Shown here piece after piece: positions 1-6,346 of a stretch of 21,596 nt of DNA. The stretch comes from an uncultured Acetatifactor sp. (GTDB lineage Bacteria > Bacillota > Clostridia > Lachnospirales > Lachnospiraceae), in assembly GCA_910578215.1 (NCBI GenBank), contig CAJTPH010000048.1, positions 1-21,596 of the forward strand, written 5' to 3'. Both the position numbers and the translations under genes were made by a program. Under the pieces are notes generated by a model. The model was not told the origin of the DNA. It searched no databases and worked only from the letters and a program-made list of their open reading frames with translations. Position 1 is the first letter of the stretch. Each line of letters begins with the position of its first letter.

Positions 1-1840
1 GCAGCCTCTCAGTAAAGATAACGGGAAAGCCCTGTCCTGCAAGCTGCCCGCATTTCTCCGCCAGCGCCTCCGAAATATATTTGCTGCCGGGCACCACCAG
101 AGCGGAAACCCTCTCCTGCCCGACCGTAAGCCTGCCGTCCACAAGCTTCTCCGACAGCAGAATTTCCTCAGGAACGACCTCAAAATCGATCTGCCCTCTG
201 GTCAGCTCCCTTGCGTCCTTCTCAAACTTGCGCGTCTCGCCCATCCATTCCTGCTCCGCGGTATACAGAAGCGCCGCCGTGGGAGCATGCCTTCCGCCGT
301 TTATCAGATGACTCACCCTGTCGGTATACTCCATGAGATATTTAAAGTAAGGATATTGGGGATTTCTGCCCCTTGCGTAAAAATGAGGCGGACAGTCGGG
401 ATCGGGAAACTCCTTCATGGTAAAGGCATGGGGTACAAAATAATTGACGCCTCTTACAAGCATATGGTCCAGCAGCCATTTCATAAGCTTCAGCCCCTCA
501 GCCCAGCCGTAGGCGCCAAAGACCTCGCACACGGTGCGCCCCTGCTTTTTCGGGTCAAGATGCCCCAGCGAAACCCCCATCTTAGCCAGTCCGTAGTGAA
601 ATAATTCTCCGTGGTAAAAGCCGGTGCCTCCGATGCTGTAAAAAGGGAAATCGTCCAACTGGGGGCGTATCTGCTGCAGCACCACGTCAATACCGGACAT
701 ATCCTGCCCCCAGAGCGCCTTGAAAAAATGTCCCGTGCCAAGCCCCAGATGGGAATGAGTGCCTCCGTCCTCAATCACATGCCCGATATACTCCACGCCG
801 TGCGCCCTGCACCAATCCCCTATCTGCGTGCAAAAGCAATCGCCGTACAGCTCTGCCGTCTGCTCCATAAACTGCCTGCGAAGCAGCCCTGTGCGGCTGT
901 CTGCTGCAGCGCTTTCCCGCCTCCCGGCTCCGTTCGATTCGGCTGAACTGTCCCGCTCCGCCGTGCCGCCCTGTTCCGAAGCGTCCTCCGCCCGTTCAGC
1001 ATTAACCCACATGGCCAGCAGATTGACAGCAAAGTCCCTGCCCCACCGCTCCCTGAGACGCTCCTCCAATTCCCTGCCCCAGGGCAGCCTCATATCCGGC
1101 TGCCCGATGCAGGAATCATGCTTATACTCCCCAAGACAGTTGCCGATTTCCGGCTCGTCGGAGAAAAAGCCTGCGAAGACCCCTCCGAAATCCTTACCGA
1201 AACGGGCGTAGTGGGCTTCATAGACCGTTTCGATGAAAAAGCCCACCGCTTCCCTGTCAATGGGATTGATATAGCCCTTACGCCCCGTTCCCCTGCGGGT
1301 GGTCTTTATCACCGTCACCGCCCAGGTTCCCTGGGGGATATCCAGATACAGCTTCCCGTCCTGTACAAGCTCCGTCACCTCCCGAACCCGGGTCTGGAAA
1401 AAGGGCTTTTCCCTGTCCCGGCGGCCAAGCGTGACTCCGATCAGCCTCTCACCCGGCTCAAGACGTACCATAAAGGCATTTCGCCGCAGAGGCCCCTCCA
1501 CGTCTATGGTATAATGGGTCAGATAGACCTTTCCGTAAGGCGAATCCTCCCCTATTCTGCCGTTGCAGAAGCCGCTGGGAAAATGGGCGTCGTCAAGCAC
1601 CCACACCCTCATTCCCAGAGACCTGGCCTTTTCCATGATTATCCCCAGGTCCTGCCACCATTTCTCTCCCAGAAAATCCGGATGAGGTCTGGATTCCACA
1701 CATACGGCGTCAATGCCCGCGTCGTGGATTTTATCCATCCCCTCCTCCAGAAGCTCCCTCGTCTCGCCGTGCTGCCAGAAAAACGGCAGTATATGTTTTT
1801 CAGGCTTATTCTCCAAAACCTCACACAGGCGTCTCTCCAT
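1..1840 (-). CDS. GH106-like alpha-L-rhamnosidase / glycosyl hydrolase (partial, 3' end outside window)
   Basis: The reading frame is open for 613 codons from an ATG at 1840 to the left edge, so the C-terminus is missing. The N-terminal half has the layout I associate with GH106-type rhamnosidases: PFFWQHGE near residue 19, VCVESRPHPDF near 46, and VWVLDDAHFPSGFCNG near 79. Later blocks are GFFSDEPEIGN (acidic residues D228, E229) and TVCEVFGAYGW (E439), which are candidate catalytic regions. There is no signal peptide, so it is probably cytoplasmic. A hydrophilic, low-complexity insert lies at about residues 281-318. The gene lies about 165 nt downstream of a PL11 rhamnogalacturonan lyase on the same strand, so removal of rhamnose from rhamnogalacturonan I fragments is the inferred role. 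An in-frame ATG at 1852, preceded by GAGG, would add four residues and is equally possible. The family call is by motif memory; a related unclassified glycosyl hydrolase is the alternative. Confidence 0.68.
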   Translation of the reverse strand, partial: MERRLCEVLENKPEKHILPFFWQHGETRELLEEGMDKIHDAGIDAVCVESRPHPDFLGEKWWQDLGIIMEKARSLGMRVWVLDDAHFPSGFCNGRIGEDSPYGKVYLTHYTIDVEGPLRRNAFMVRLEPGERLIGVTLGRRDREKPFFQTRVREVTELVQDGKLYLDIPQGTWAVTVIKTTRRGTGRKGYINPIDREAVGFFIETVYEAHYARFGKDFGGVFAGFFSDEPEIGNCLGEYKHDSCIGQPDMRLPWGRELEERLRERWGRDFAVNLLAMWVNAERAEDASEQGGTAERDSSAESNGAGRRESAAADSRTGLLRRQFMEQTAELYGDCFCTQIGDWCRAHGVEYIGHVIEDGGTHSHLGLGTGHFFKALWGQDMSGIDVVLQQIRPQLDDFPFYSIGGTGFYHGELFHYGLAKMGVSLGHLDPKKQGRTVCEVFGAYGWAEGLKLMKWLLDHMLVRGVNYFVPHAFTMKEFPDPDCPPHFYARGRNPQYPYFKYLMEYTDRVSHLINGGRHAPTAALLYTAEQEWMGETRKFEKDARELTRGQIDFEVVPEEILLSEKLVDGRLTVGQERVSALVVPGSKYISEALAEKCGQLAGQGFPVIFTERL

Positions 1841-1962
1841 AGCAACCCCCATTCAACCTCTTTATCCCATGAGTGTTCCCGCCGTTTCCGGGCTGTCAGG
1901 ACAAGACTGCGCCCCGACTGTCTTCACCGTAAACAGCGCCTTCCGCTCCCGGGTTGACGGCA

Positions 1963-1995
1963 CAAAGCCGGCCAGGAAATCTCCCTCCGGCTTTG
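1963..1995 (-). other. Intergenic hairpin between the two pectin genes
   Basis: The arms CAAAGCCGG and CCGGCTTTG are perfectly complementary (9 bp) around a 15-nt loop, starting 11 nt after the stop of the PL11 gene. No T-run follows in either direction. It is therefore more likely an mRNA processing or stabilising element, or a partial terminator between the two genes, than a strong intrinsic terminator. Confidence 0.45.
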
Positions 1996-2005
1996 CTCCC
2001 GTAAT

Positions 2006-4423
2006 TTACAGATATTTTAATACATCCTTGAAATCCATATCGCTGGCATAGTAAAAGCTTGTATAGCAGGGCTGATTGTAGCAGTTGTTCTGCCATGCCA
2101 CGCCACAGCGGTACGTGGTGTCATGCATCAGCGTGAAAAGCTTGTGCGTGTTAAGCTCCGTATTCGTGTAAATTCTGACGGCGCTGCTGTCCGCCGTGCG
2201 CAGCATTATCTCCTCCCTGAAATCTCCGAAGATATCCGCCACCAGACAGGGATTTCCCTTAGTTCCGTTGTTGGTGCTGGTTCCCTCGGGATGCAGCATC
2301 ACGCCGTGAGTGTGGTCTCCCACCAGCCCGATATGCTTCTCATGAATGTAATCCACACCGTCTACGATCTGAGTGGACAGATCCGCCGCCCAGCGGATGC
2401 TGGCATTGGTCCCCAGGGGCTTTACATTCTCAAGCTTATTGCCCACGCAGTCATAGACGCCCACCGCCCATACCTGCAGTCCTCTCACATCGGGACAGAT
2501 ATCTCCTATCATACACCTGCCCAGATCTCTGTCCGCAGGCTCGCCGAAGATGACCTCTCCTGTCTCCCCGTCTCTCAGTGCCCAGCCGTAAGGCACGCTG
2601 CTGCCCTCCTCAAATACATTGAAGATTTCCAGACCCGGCTTATCGGGGTCGATGTTCGCCACATGCATGGAATCGCCGTGCCCCAGATACTCCATTTCCC
2701 CATTGGGCATCACATCCGCACTGGAATACAGCACGCTGCCGTCATGGTCGATGGTCGCCGCGCCGTAAATGATCTCATGGCAGCCGTCGCCATCCACATC
2801 CGCCACCGACAGGCTGTGGTCGCCCTGCCCCGCAATGCAGCCATAGACCGGGTCGGTGCCCACCTTGGCGCTGTGATGCGCGAAGGGATTATCCATCAGC
2901 ACATAGCCGCTGTCAACCTTAAAGTACTCCCTGTGCTTTCTCTCAAAGAAGTCGTATGCCGTAATGGTCGCCCTTGTGTAATAGCCCCTGCAGATGATCA
3001 GGTAAGGTCTCTCGCCGTCCAGATAGCCTACGCCCGAGAGGAATCTGTCCACACGGTTTCCGGGCTCGATGCGGTTCCATGCATAATCGCCCCACATCAT
3101 GCCGTCGTCCTCCCTGGGCACGGGGAAATCAATGGTTTCAAGCTCGTCGCCCTCGCCGGAAAACATGGTCAGGTACTCCGGTCCCTCCAAAATAAAGCCC
3201 TCAAAGCTGCGCAGCTCATTCTTGGGACTTCTTGAGGGAGCATACACATCCATAAAATAATCTGTCATTTTCCGCGCATCCTCATCGGAAAGGGGATACT
3301 CGTACCGCTTCTCAATGCCAAAGCACTCCTCCAGGGTCGCAGGCCAGTGGCCGTTTTTCACCTCGCCATGCTCCGTCCATCCCTTGAACAGCCTTACTAT
3401 ATATTCATAGTAGTCCTCCGCGGACCACACATAGTTGTCCTCGTTGGAATATCCCGCCTTGATATCACGCTCGGGCATTGTGATATATTTCTGGGAAACC
3501 ACGTTTCCCTTGTCGTCAAACTTTGTCATTCTGGTGCCGGGAGCCGTCTTGACGGACATTTCCGCCTTTCCGTCGCCGTCAAAGTCATAGACGATGAACT
3601 GGGTATAATGGGCGCCGGAGCGGATATTCACCCCCATGTCCAGACGCCACAGAAGCCGTCCGTCCAGCTTATAGCAATCGATAAAGCAGTTTCCGGTATA
3701 GCCCTTATGGGAAACGTCATGTGAATTGGAAGGGTCCCATTTCACAAAAAACTCATACTCGCCGTCGCCGTCGATATCCCCGATGCTCATATCGTTTACC
3801 GAGTAAGTATACTCCTGCCCTGCGGGAGTGACTCCCCCTGCAGGAATCTGCATGGGAATCTCTATGTAATTGGTTCCCGTGCTCCATGCCTTCACGGCCT
3901 CGCAGGTCTTTAGCTCCTTCCCGTCCTTAAGCGCCGCAACCGCATACGAATCCTCCGGCTGCCCTTCCTTATCCAGGTAATTGGTGCTGTCCGTCACCGT
4001 GGCGATTTTTTCGCCGTTCCGGTACACCGCATAATCCGTACCCGTCATTCCAGTCTCGCCGTATCCGCTGACCTCCTCAAGCAGCATACGCCAGCTTAAG
4101 AAAATTCCCGTATTCAGTTTTACCGCAATCAGTCCCCTGTTCAGCTTTTCCAGCTGTTCGTTCAAACGACAGTGAACCGGAGTCTTCAGAGTTTCGCTTT
4201 TGCAGACAAGCTCGCCGCCCTTATATGCCTCCACATACAGATAATGAGGAATGTGGGTAGATTTTTTTAAGGTATAGCCGCACTCCCCGGACTCCTGAAC
4301 CTTCTTGTACTTCATGCCCGGGGTATCTGCATCTGCCCAGAACACCTTATAGCTGTCGGCCGAGACAGGCTCCCACTCCACCTTGACAAATTTTTCCGCA
4401 ATACCGCTGATTTTTAATTGCAC
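2006..4423 (-). CDS. Rhamnogalacturonan lyase, polysaccharide lyase family 11 (YesW/YesX-like)
   Basis: This 805-residue protein should cleave the rhamnose-galacturonate backbone of rhamnogalacturonan I by beta-elimination. Two fibronectin-III-like regions (about residues 1-85 and 90-185) precede the lyase part, which begins with YSVNDMSIGDIDGDGEYEFF. Three calcium-type DxDGDG loops are visible: DIDGDG at 216-221, DFDGDG at 280-285 and DVDGDG at 542-547. The C-terminal block has DHTHGVMLHPEGTSTNNG (703-720), typical of PL11. No signal peptide is present, which fits a cytoplasmic enzyme acting on imported oligosaccharides, as for YesX rather than secreted YesW; that part is inference. The start is GTG at 4423: AAGGAGG lies 8 nt upstream, while the ATG at 4430 is out of frame and soon meets a stop. 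The GH106-like gene follows, probably in the same operon. Confidence 0.93.
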   Translation of the reverse strand: MQLKISGIAEKFVKVEWEPVSADSYKVFWADADTPGMKYKKVQESGECGYTLKKSTHIPHYLYVEAYKGGELVCKSETLKTPVHCRLNEQLEKLNRGLIAVKLNTGIFLSWRMLLEEVSGYGETGMTGTDYAVYRNGEKIATVTDSTNYLDKEGQPEDSYAVAALKDGKELKTCEAVKAWSTGTNYIEIPMQIPAGGVTPAGQEYTYSVNDMSIGDIDGDGEYEFFVKWDPSNSHDVSHKGYTGNCFIDCYKLDGRLLWRLDMGVNIRSGAHYTQFIVYDFDGDGKAEMSVKTAPGTRMTKFDDKGNVVSQKYITMPERDIKAGYSNEDNYVWSAEDYYEYIVRLFKGWTEHGEVKNGHWPATLEECFGIEKRYEYPLSDEDARKMTDYFMDVYAPSRSPKNELRSFEGFILEGPEYLTMFSGEGDELETIDFPVPREDDGMMWGDYAWNRIEPGNRVDRFLSGVGYLDGERPYLIICRGYYTRATITAYDFFERKHREYFKVDSGYVLMDNPFAHHSAKVGTDPVYGCIAGQGDHSLSVADVDGDGCHEIIYGAATIDHDGSVLYSSADVMPNGEMEYLGHGDSMHVANIDPDKPGLEIFNVFEEGSSVPYGWALRDGETGEVIFGEPADRDLGRCMIGDICPDVRGLQVWAVGVYDCVGNKLENVKPLGTNASIRWAADLSTQIVDGVDYIHEKHIGLVGDHTHGVMLHPEGTSTNNGTKGNPCLVADIFGDFREEIMLRTADSSAVRIYTNTELNTHKLFTLMHDTTYRCGVAWQNNCYNQPCYTSFYYASDMDFKDVLKYL

Positions 4424-4438
4424 TTTTCATTCCTCCTT
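4421..4438 (-). promoter_or_regulatory. Ribosome binding site that fixes a GTG start
   Basis: On the minus strand AAGGAGG is followed by AATGAAAA and then GTG. The 8-nt spacing favours GTG at 4423. The intervening ATG at 4430 sits against the Shine-Dalgarno sequence and is in another frame. Confidence 0.75.
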
Positions 4439-4508
4439 GCTTTTTATATAAATATTTGTTACAGTTTCGTTATCAGTATTATTGGACGCAGGCCAAAAAA
4501 CTATTTAT

Positions 4509-4590
4509 GAATCAAATCTGCAAGGCAGATTTTAAGCGCACAGCGCGTCAGACGCGCAGCGGCTGGATTCTTGAGTGTATTGTACCATAA
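4509..4590. repeat. Structured intergenic repeat, copy A
   Basis: This 82-nt unit runs from GAATCAAATCTGC to TTGTACCATAA and matches copy B at 4722-4804 with only about five differences and one indel. It contains a hairpin AAATCTGC/GCAGATTT (4514-4521 with 4525-4532), a GC-rich palindrome GCGCGTC-A-GACGCGC, and terminal GAATC/GATTC complementarity that could close a three-way junction. Confidence 0.8.
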
Positions 4591-4622
4591 TTTTGTGCGC
4601 TTCAGCGCACATGGAATCAGAA

Positions 4623-4649
4623 GTTGACACAATGCTCTCCTGTGTCAAC
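4623..4649. repeat. Perfect 9-bp inverted repeat
   Basis: GTTGACACA (4623-4631) and TGTGTCAAC (4641-4649) are exact reverse complements around a 9-nt loop. No T-run follows. It could be an operator or an RNA hairpin; nothing in the sequence decides which. Confidence 0.6.
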
Positions 4650-4654
4650 ATTGT

Positions 4655-4714
4655 ACCATATCAGCAGGAAATCAAGCGCGAACATAGTGAGCATTTGATT
4701 TCACCTTATATGGT
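4655..4714. repeat. Nested long inverted repeat (60 nt)
   Basis: The outer arms are ACCATAT (4655-4661) and ATATGGT (4708-4714); the inner arms are GAAATCAA (4668-4675) and TTGATTTC (4695-4702). The two stems are separated by small internal loops, giving one long imperfect hairpin. It resembles a short palindromic intergenic element and sits exactly between repeat copies A and B. Confidence 0.6.
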
Positions 4715-4721
4715 AACGAAA

Positions 4722-4804
4722 GAATCAAATCTGCAAAGCAGATTTTAAGCGCGCAACGCGGCAGACGCGCAGCGGCTGGATTCTTGAGTGTATTGTACCA
4801 TATA
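4722..4804. repeat. Structured intergenic repeat, copy B
   Basis: This is an 83-nt direct repeat of copy A in the same orientation, 213 nt downstream. The hairpin AAATCTGC-AAA-GCAGATTT is retained. The GC-rich palindrome is less perfect (CGCGGCAGACGCG), while the last 30 nt, from GCAGCGGCTGG to the TTGTACCAT end, are identical to copy A. Confidence 0.8.
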
Positions 4805-4934
4805 ATCCCATGGATGTACAGCCGTTTCAGCCCCCGGGCCGGTTATATAACGGTCATATTTTTCTGCAGCAGGGCAGCAATATACCCCAAAACTGCCAAA
4901 AAATAAAAATTTACTAAAATTTGAAAATTTACCA

Positions 4935-4963
4935 TTGTGTACTAATATCAAATAGTATATAAT
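4935..4963 (+). promoter_or_regulatory. Sigma-A-type promoter with candidate operator for the BlaI-type gene
   Basis: A -35 TTGTGT (4935-4940), a 17-nt spacer and a perfect -10 TATAAT (4958-4963) lie 20 nt before the start codon. The spacer is almost filled by TACTAATATCAAATAGTA (4940-4957), whose ends TACTA/TAGTA form a dyad. BlaI/MecI repressors bind dyads with TAC/GTA-type half sites, so autorepression is a reasonable inference. Confidence 0.65.
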
Positions 4964-4982
4964 AAAGACAGAGGTGATATAA

Positions 4983-5366
4983 ATGAAAAATACAGCAAAC
5001 AAAAAAGAATTGGAAATCATGCAATATTTCTGGGGTGTAAACGAGGAAGCTTCCGCTGAAGATGTGCAAATGCACTTTCAGCATAAGAACTGGAGCATTC
5101 GGACTATCAACAAATTTTTAAGGCATCTGGTTTACCTGGGATATCTGAATGTCAGAGAGTCTTTCGATTCCAAATATTATTACAGGTATGCCATATCAGA
5201 GAAAGAGCACGATCACTTATCCTTACAGAGTATAATAGATAAGTTTTTATACGGTCCGTTAAAAAATTTTACCTGCCCTTTCGCCGATATGCAGATAATA
5301 TCCCTTGAGGAGTCGGAAAAGCTTCATGGCATGGTCTCGCAGTATAAAGGCATGAACAGGCGGTAG
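4983..5366 (+). CDS. BlaI/MecI/CopY-family transcriptional repressor
   Basis: This 127-residue protein is close to the usual family length. A winged helix-turn-helix domain spans about residues 1-75: KKELEIMQYFWG at the N-terminus, the recognition-helix region WSIRTINKFLRHLVYLGYL (37-55), and a wing ending SKYYYRYAISEKEH. The rest is helical, as in the family's dimerisation part. BlaI and MecI repress beta-lactam resistance genes and CopY relatives repress copper genes; the target here is unknown. The usual partner, a BlaR1/MecR1 M56 sensor protease, is not next to it, so the trigger is unclear. The ribosome binding site GAGGTGA lies 5 nt before the ATG. The gene is isolated, with repeats on its left, and is more AT-rich than the flanking minus-strand genes. 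Confidence 0.85.
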   Translation: MKNTANKKELEIMQYFWGVNEEASAEDVQMHFQHKNWSIRTINKFLRHLVYLGYLNVRESFDSKYYYRYAISEKEHDHLSLQSIIDKFLYGPLKNFTCPFADMQIISLEESEKLHGMVSQYKGMNRR

Positions 5367-5380
5367 ATAACTCAGGTCTG

Positions 5381-5412
5381 CCCGTGAACGGTTCAATATA
5401 CACGTTCACGGG
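5381..5412 (+). terminator. Hairpin, probable terminator of the BlaI-type gene
   Basis: CCCGTGAACG (5381-5390) pairs perfectly with CGTTCACGGG (5403-5412) around a 12-nt loop, beginning 15 nt after the stop codon. No clear T-run follows, so termination efficiency is uncertain. It lies between convergent genes and could serve both strands. Confidence 0.6.
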
Positions 5413-5519
5413 CATCTGTTCCCAACGAAGATCTCCGTCCCCCGTCCCATGCCGGATTTTGGCACGAAGCTTCCCAAACCTGCATCCACACACCCTGAAG
5501 GACAGGCAGCTTTCTTCAC

Positions 5520-6062
5520 TCAGGTAAGCTCCGCCAATTTACACAAATCAGCTTCATCCAAGCCGGAAGCGAGACAAATTAAGCGTTTATATTCCTGAAT
5601 AAACTGTTCAAGCTGTTCTTTACAGCCCAAATCATGCAGAAGCATACAGCCATTATAAAAAATGACGCAGTCAGGTCTCTCCTGCCTTGCTTCTGCCGAC
5701 GCCAGCATGAATACTTGATCTGCAATATTCATTCGTTCCGGACAGTGCTTAATTTTTTTCAAGGCCATTCGAGAGTAAGCTGCTGCTTCATCTTCTTCTC
5801 TCAACGCCAGCTCGGTTAATTCCCCGCTTGCGAGTAATATTGCTTTTTCATCCCACATATCTGTACTTCGCAGGAAATCCGTTGTCAACAAGCGTTTATG
5901 CAAATCTCTTTTTTTAACAGAAGGGCTTATTTCCATATATAAATCATGATATTTTACGTCATCATTTTCGTGAGCCCAATAAAACACCTTTGCCCTGAAT
6001 TCCTGATAAGCAGCCATAAGCTCTAACCACGCTTTACTATGCTCTTTGCTAAATTCTATCAT
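5520..6062 (-). CDS. Hypothetical protein, 180 residues, helical
   Basis: I do not recognise this family. The protein is predicted mostly helical and soluble, with no signal peptide or membrane segment. Notable stretches are AWLELMAAYQEFRAKVFYWA near the N-terminus, EEDEAAAYSRMALKKIKHCP (about 93-112) and EQLEQFIQEYKRLICLASGL near the C-terminus. Six cysteine or histidine residues are scattered without a metal-binding spacing I can name. The start is supported by AGGAG 6 nt upstream of the ATG. It is transcribed toward the BlaI-type gene and separated from metA by about 280 nt holding a repeat and a plus-strand RNA candidate, so it is probably its own transcription unit. The base composition is more AT-rich than metA and ligA. 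Confidence 0.6.
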   Translation of the reverse strand: MIEFSKEHSKAWLELMAAYQEFRAKVFYWAHENDDVKYHDLYMEISPSVKKRDLHKRLLTTDFLRSTDMWDEKAILLASGELTELALREEDEAAAYSRMALKKIKHCPERMNIADQVFMLASAEARQERPDCVIFYNGCMLLHDLGCKEQLEQFIQEYKRLICLASGLDEADLCKLAELT

Positions 6063-6098
6063 TTATCGCTCCTGTCAAAATCATTCGTTTCCCTGTTG

Positions 6099-6150
6099 TC
6101 TGCAAAGCAGATTTGATGCGCACAGCGCGGCAGACGCGCAGCGACCGGAT
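6099..6150. repeat. Structured intergenic repeat, copy C (diverged)
   Basis: The core of copies A and B recurs here: the hairpin TCTGC-AAA-GCAGA, then GCGCACAGCGCGGCAGACGC followed by GCAGCG and CCGGAT. The GAATC head and the TTGTACCATA tail are missing. Orientation is the same as the other copies. It lies just upstream of the 180-residue gene. Confidence 0.7.
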
Positions 6151-6176
6151 GCAGGCACGGCCGGGCGGACCTTAAA

Positions 6177-6205
6177 GGGAAACCAAAATAGGGGAAACCA
6201 AAATA
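6177..6205 (+). repeat. Tandem direct repeat upstream of a promoter
   Basis: GGGAAACCAAAATA occurs at 6177-6190 and again at 6192-6205, a 15-bp period. It ends 13 nt before the -35 of the promoter at 6219. Two identical sites on nearly one and a half helical turns, placed there, look like an activator binding site; this is inference. Confidence 0.65.
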
Positions 6206-6218
6206 TTTTCGTAGCATA

Positions 6219-6247
6219 TTGCAAACCCATGCCCCATATGCTATAAT
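6219..6247 (+). promoter_or_regulatory. Strong sigma-A-type promoter for a plus-strand small RNA
   Basis: TTGCAA (6219-6224), a 17-nt spacer and a perfect TATAAT (6242-6247). The only nearby ATG overlaps the -10 itself, so the expected transcript starting near 6254 has no evident coding start with a ribosome binding site. Confidence 0.7.
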
Positions 6248-6253
6248 GCCATT

Positions 6254-6337
6254 TCGCAGGGTAGCAGTAGTGTTTGGGCGAACACAGAAGGCGAACCCCC
6301 GGTTGTATCCGCGGTACAGCCGGGGGTCTTCTTTTTT
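6254..6337 (+). ncRNA. Candidate small non-coding RNA, about 84 nt
   Basis: The transcript is bounded by a near-consensus promoter on the left and a strong intrinsic terminator on the right. Its 5' part can fold with TTCGC (6253-6257) pairing GCGAA (6291-6295) around an inner hairpin GTGTT/AACAC (6270-6274 with 6281-6285). The 3' part is the terminator stem. It has no plausible reading frame with a ribosome binding site. It runs toward the 3' end of metA, ending about 10 nt before the metA stop codon, so any read-through would be antisense to metA. I could not match it to SRP RNA, 6S RNA, tmRNA or a riboswitch class. The boundaries are inferred to within a few nucleotides. Confidence 0.6.
6295..6337 (+). 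terminator. Intrinsic terminator with 13-bp stem
   Basis: ACCCCCGGTTGTA (6295-6307) pairs with TACAGCCGGGGGT (6315-6327), including one G-U pair, around a 7-nt loop, followed by CTTCTTTTTT. The T-run is on the plus strand, so it terminates plus-strand transcription. The same stem may also stop metA transcripts, though the minus-strand tail is poor in T. Confidence 0.85.
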
Positions 6338-6346
6338 CAAGGCTTT

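Larger units (their letters stand above)
4439..4982. other. 544-nt divergent intergenic region with repeats and hairpins
   Basis: No credible gene is seen here. The region lies between the minus-strand PL11 gene and the plus-strand BlaI-type gene. It holds two copies of an 82-83 nt structured repeat, a small hairpin at 4595-4610 (GTGCGC/GCGCAC), a perfect 9-bp hairpin at 4623-4649, a longer nested inverted repeat at 4655-4714, and the BlaI-gene promoter at 4935-4963. The motif ATTGTACCATA occurs three times, ending near 4589, 4660 and 4801. On the minus strand it reads TATGGTACAAT, which resembles an extended -10. Only the rightmost copy has a weak -35 (TGTACA) at 17 nt, so a distal promoter for the lyase is possible but unproven. 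Confidence 0.6.

Noticed and set aside
1118..1957. 279-codon plus-strand frame over the GH106-like gene
   Set aside because: It opposes the coherent glycoside hydrolase reading frame and has no family resemblance.
2123..3235. 370-codon plus-strand open frame inside the PL11 gene
   Set aside because: It is antisense to a clear PL11 protein, has no recognisable motif and no ribosome binding site; it is a by-product of the GC-rich third positions of the real gene.
4501..4810. CRISPR array
   Set aside because: Two 82-nt copies 213 nt apart with internal hairpins and no regular short spacers or cas genes.
6254..6337. SRP RNA, 6S RNA or a riboswitch
   Set aside because: The SRP GGAA/GCAG domain IV motif is missing, the length is too short for 6S, and no gene lies downstream on the plus strand for a riboswitch to control.
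6059..6340. 93-codon minus-strand frame after metA
   Set aside because: It crosses the small-RNA terminator stem, the direct repeat and repeat copy C; the composition reflects these elements rather than protein coding.
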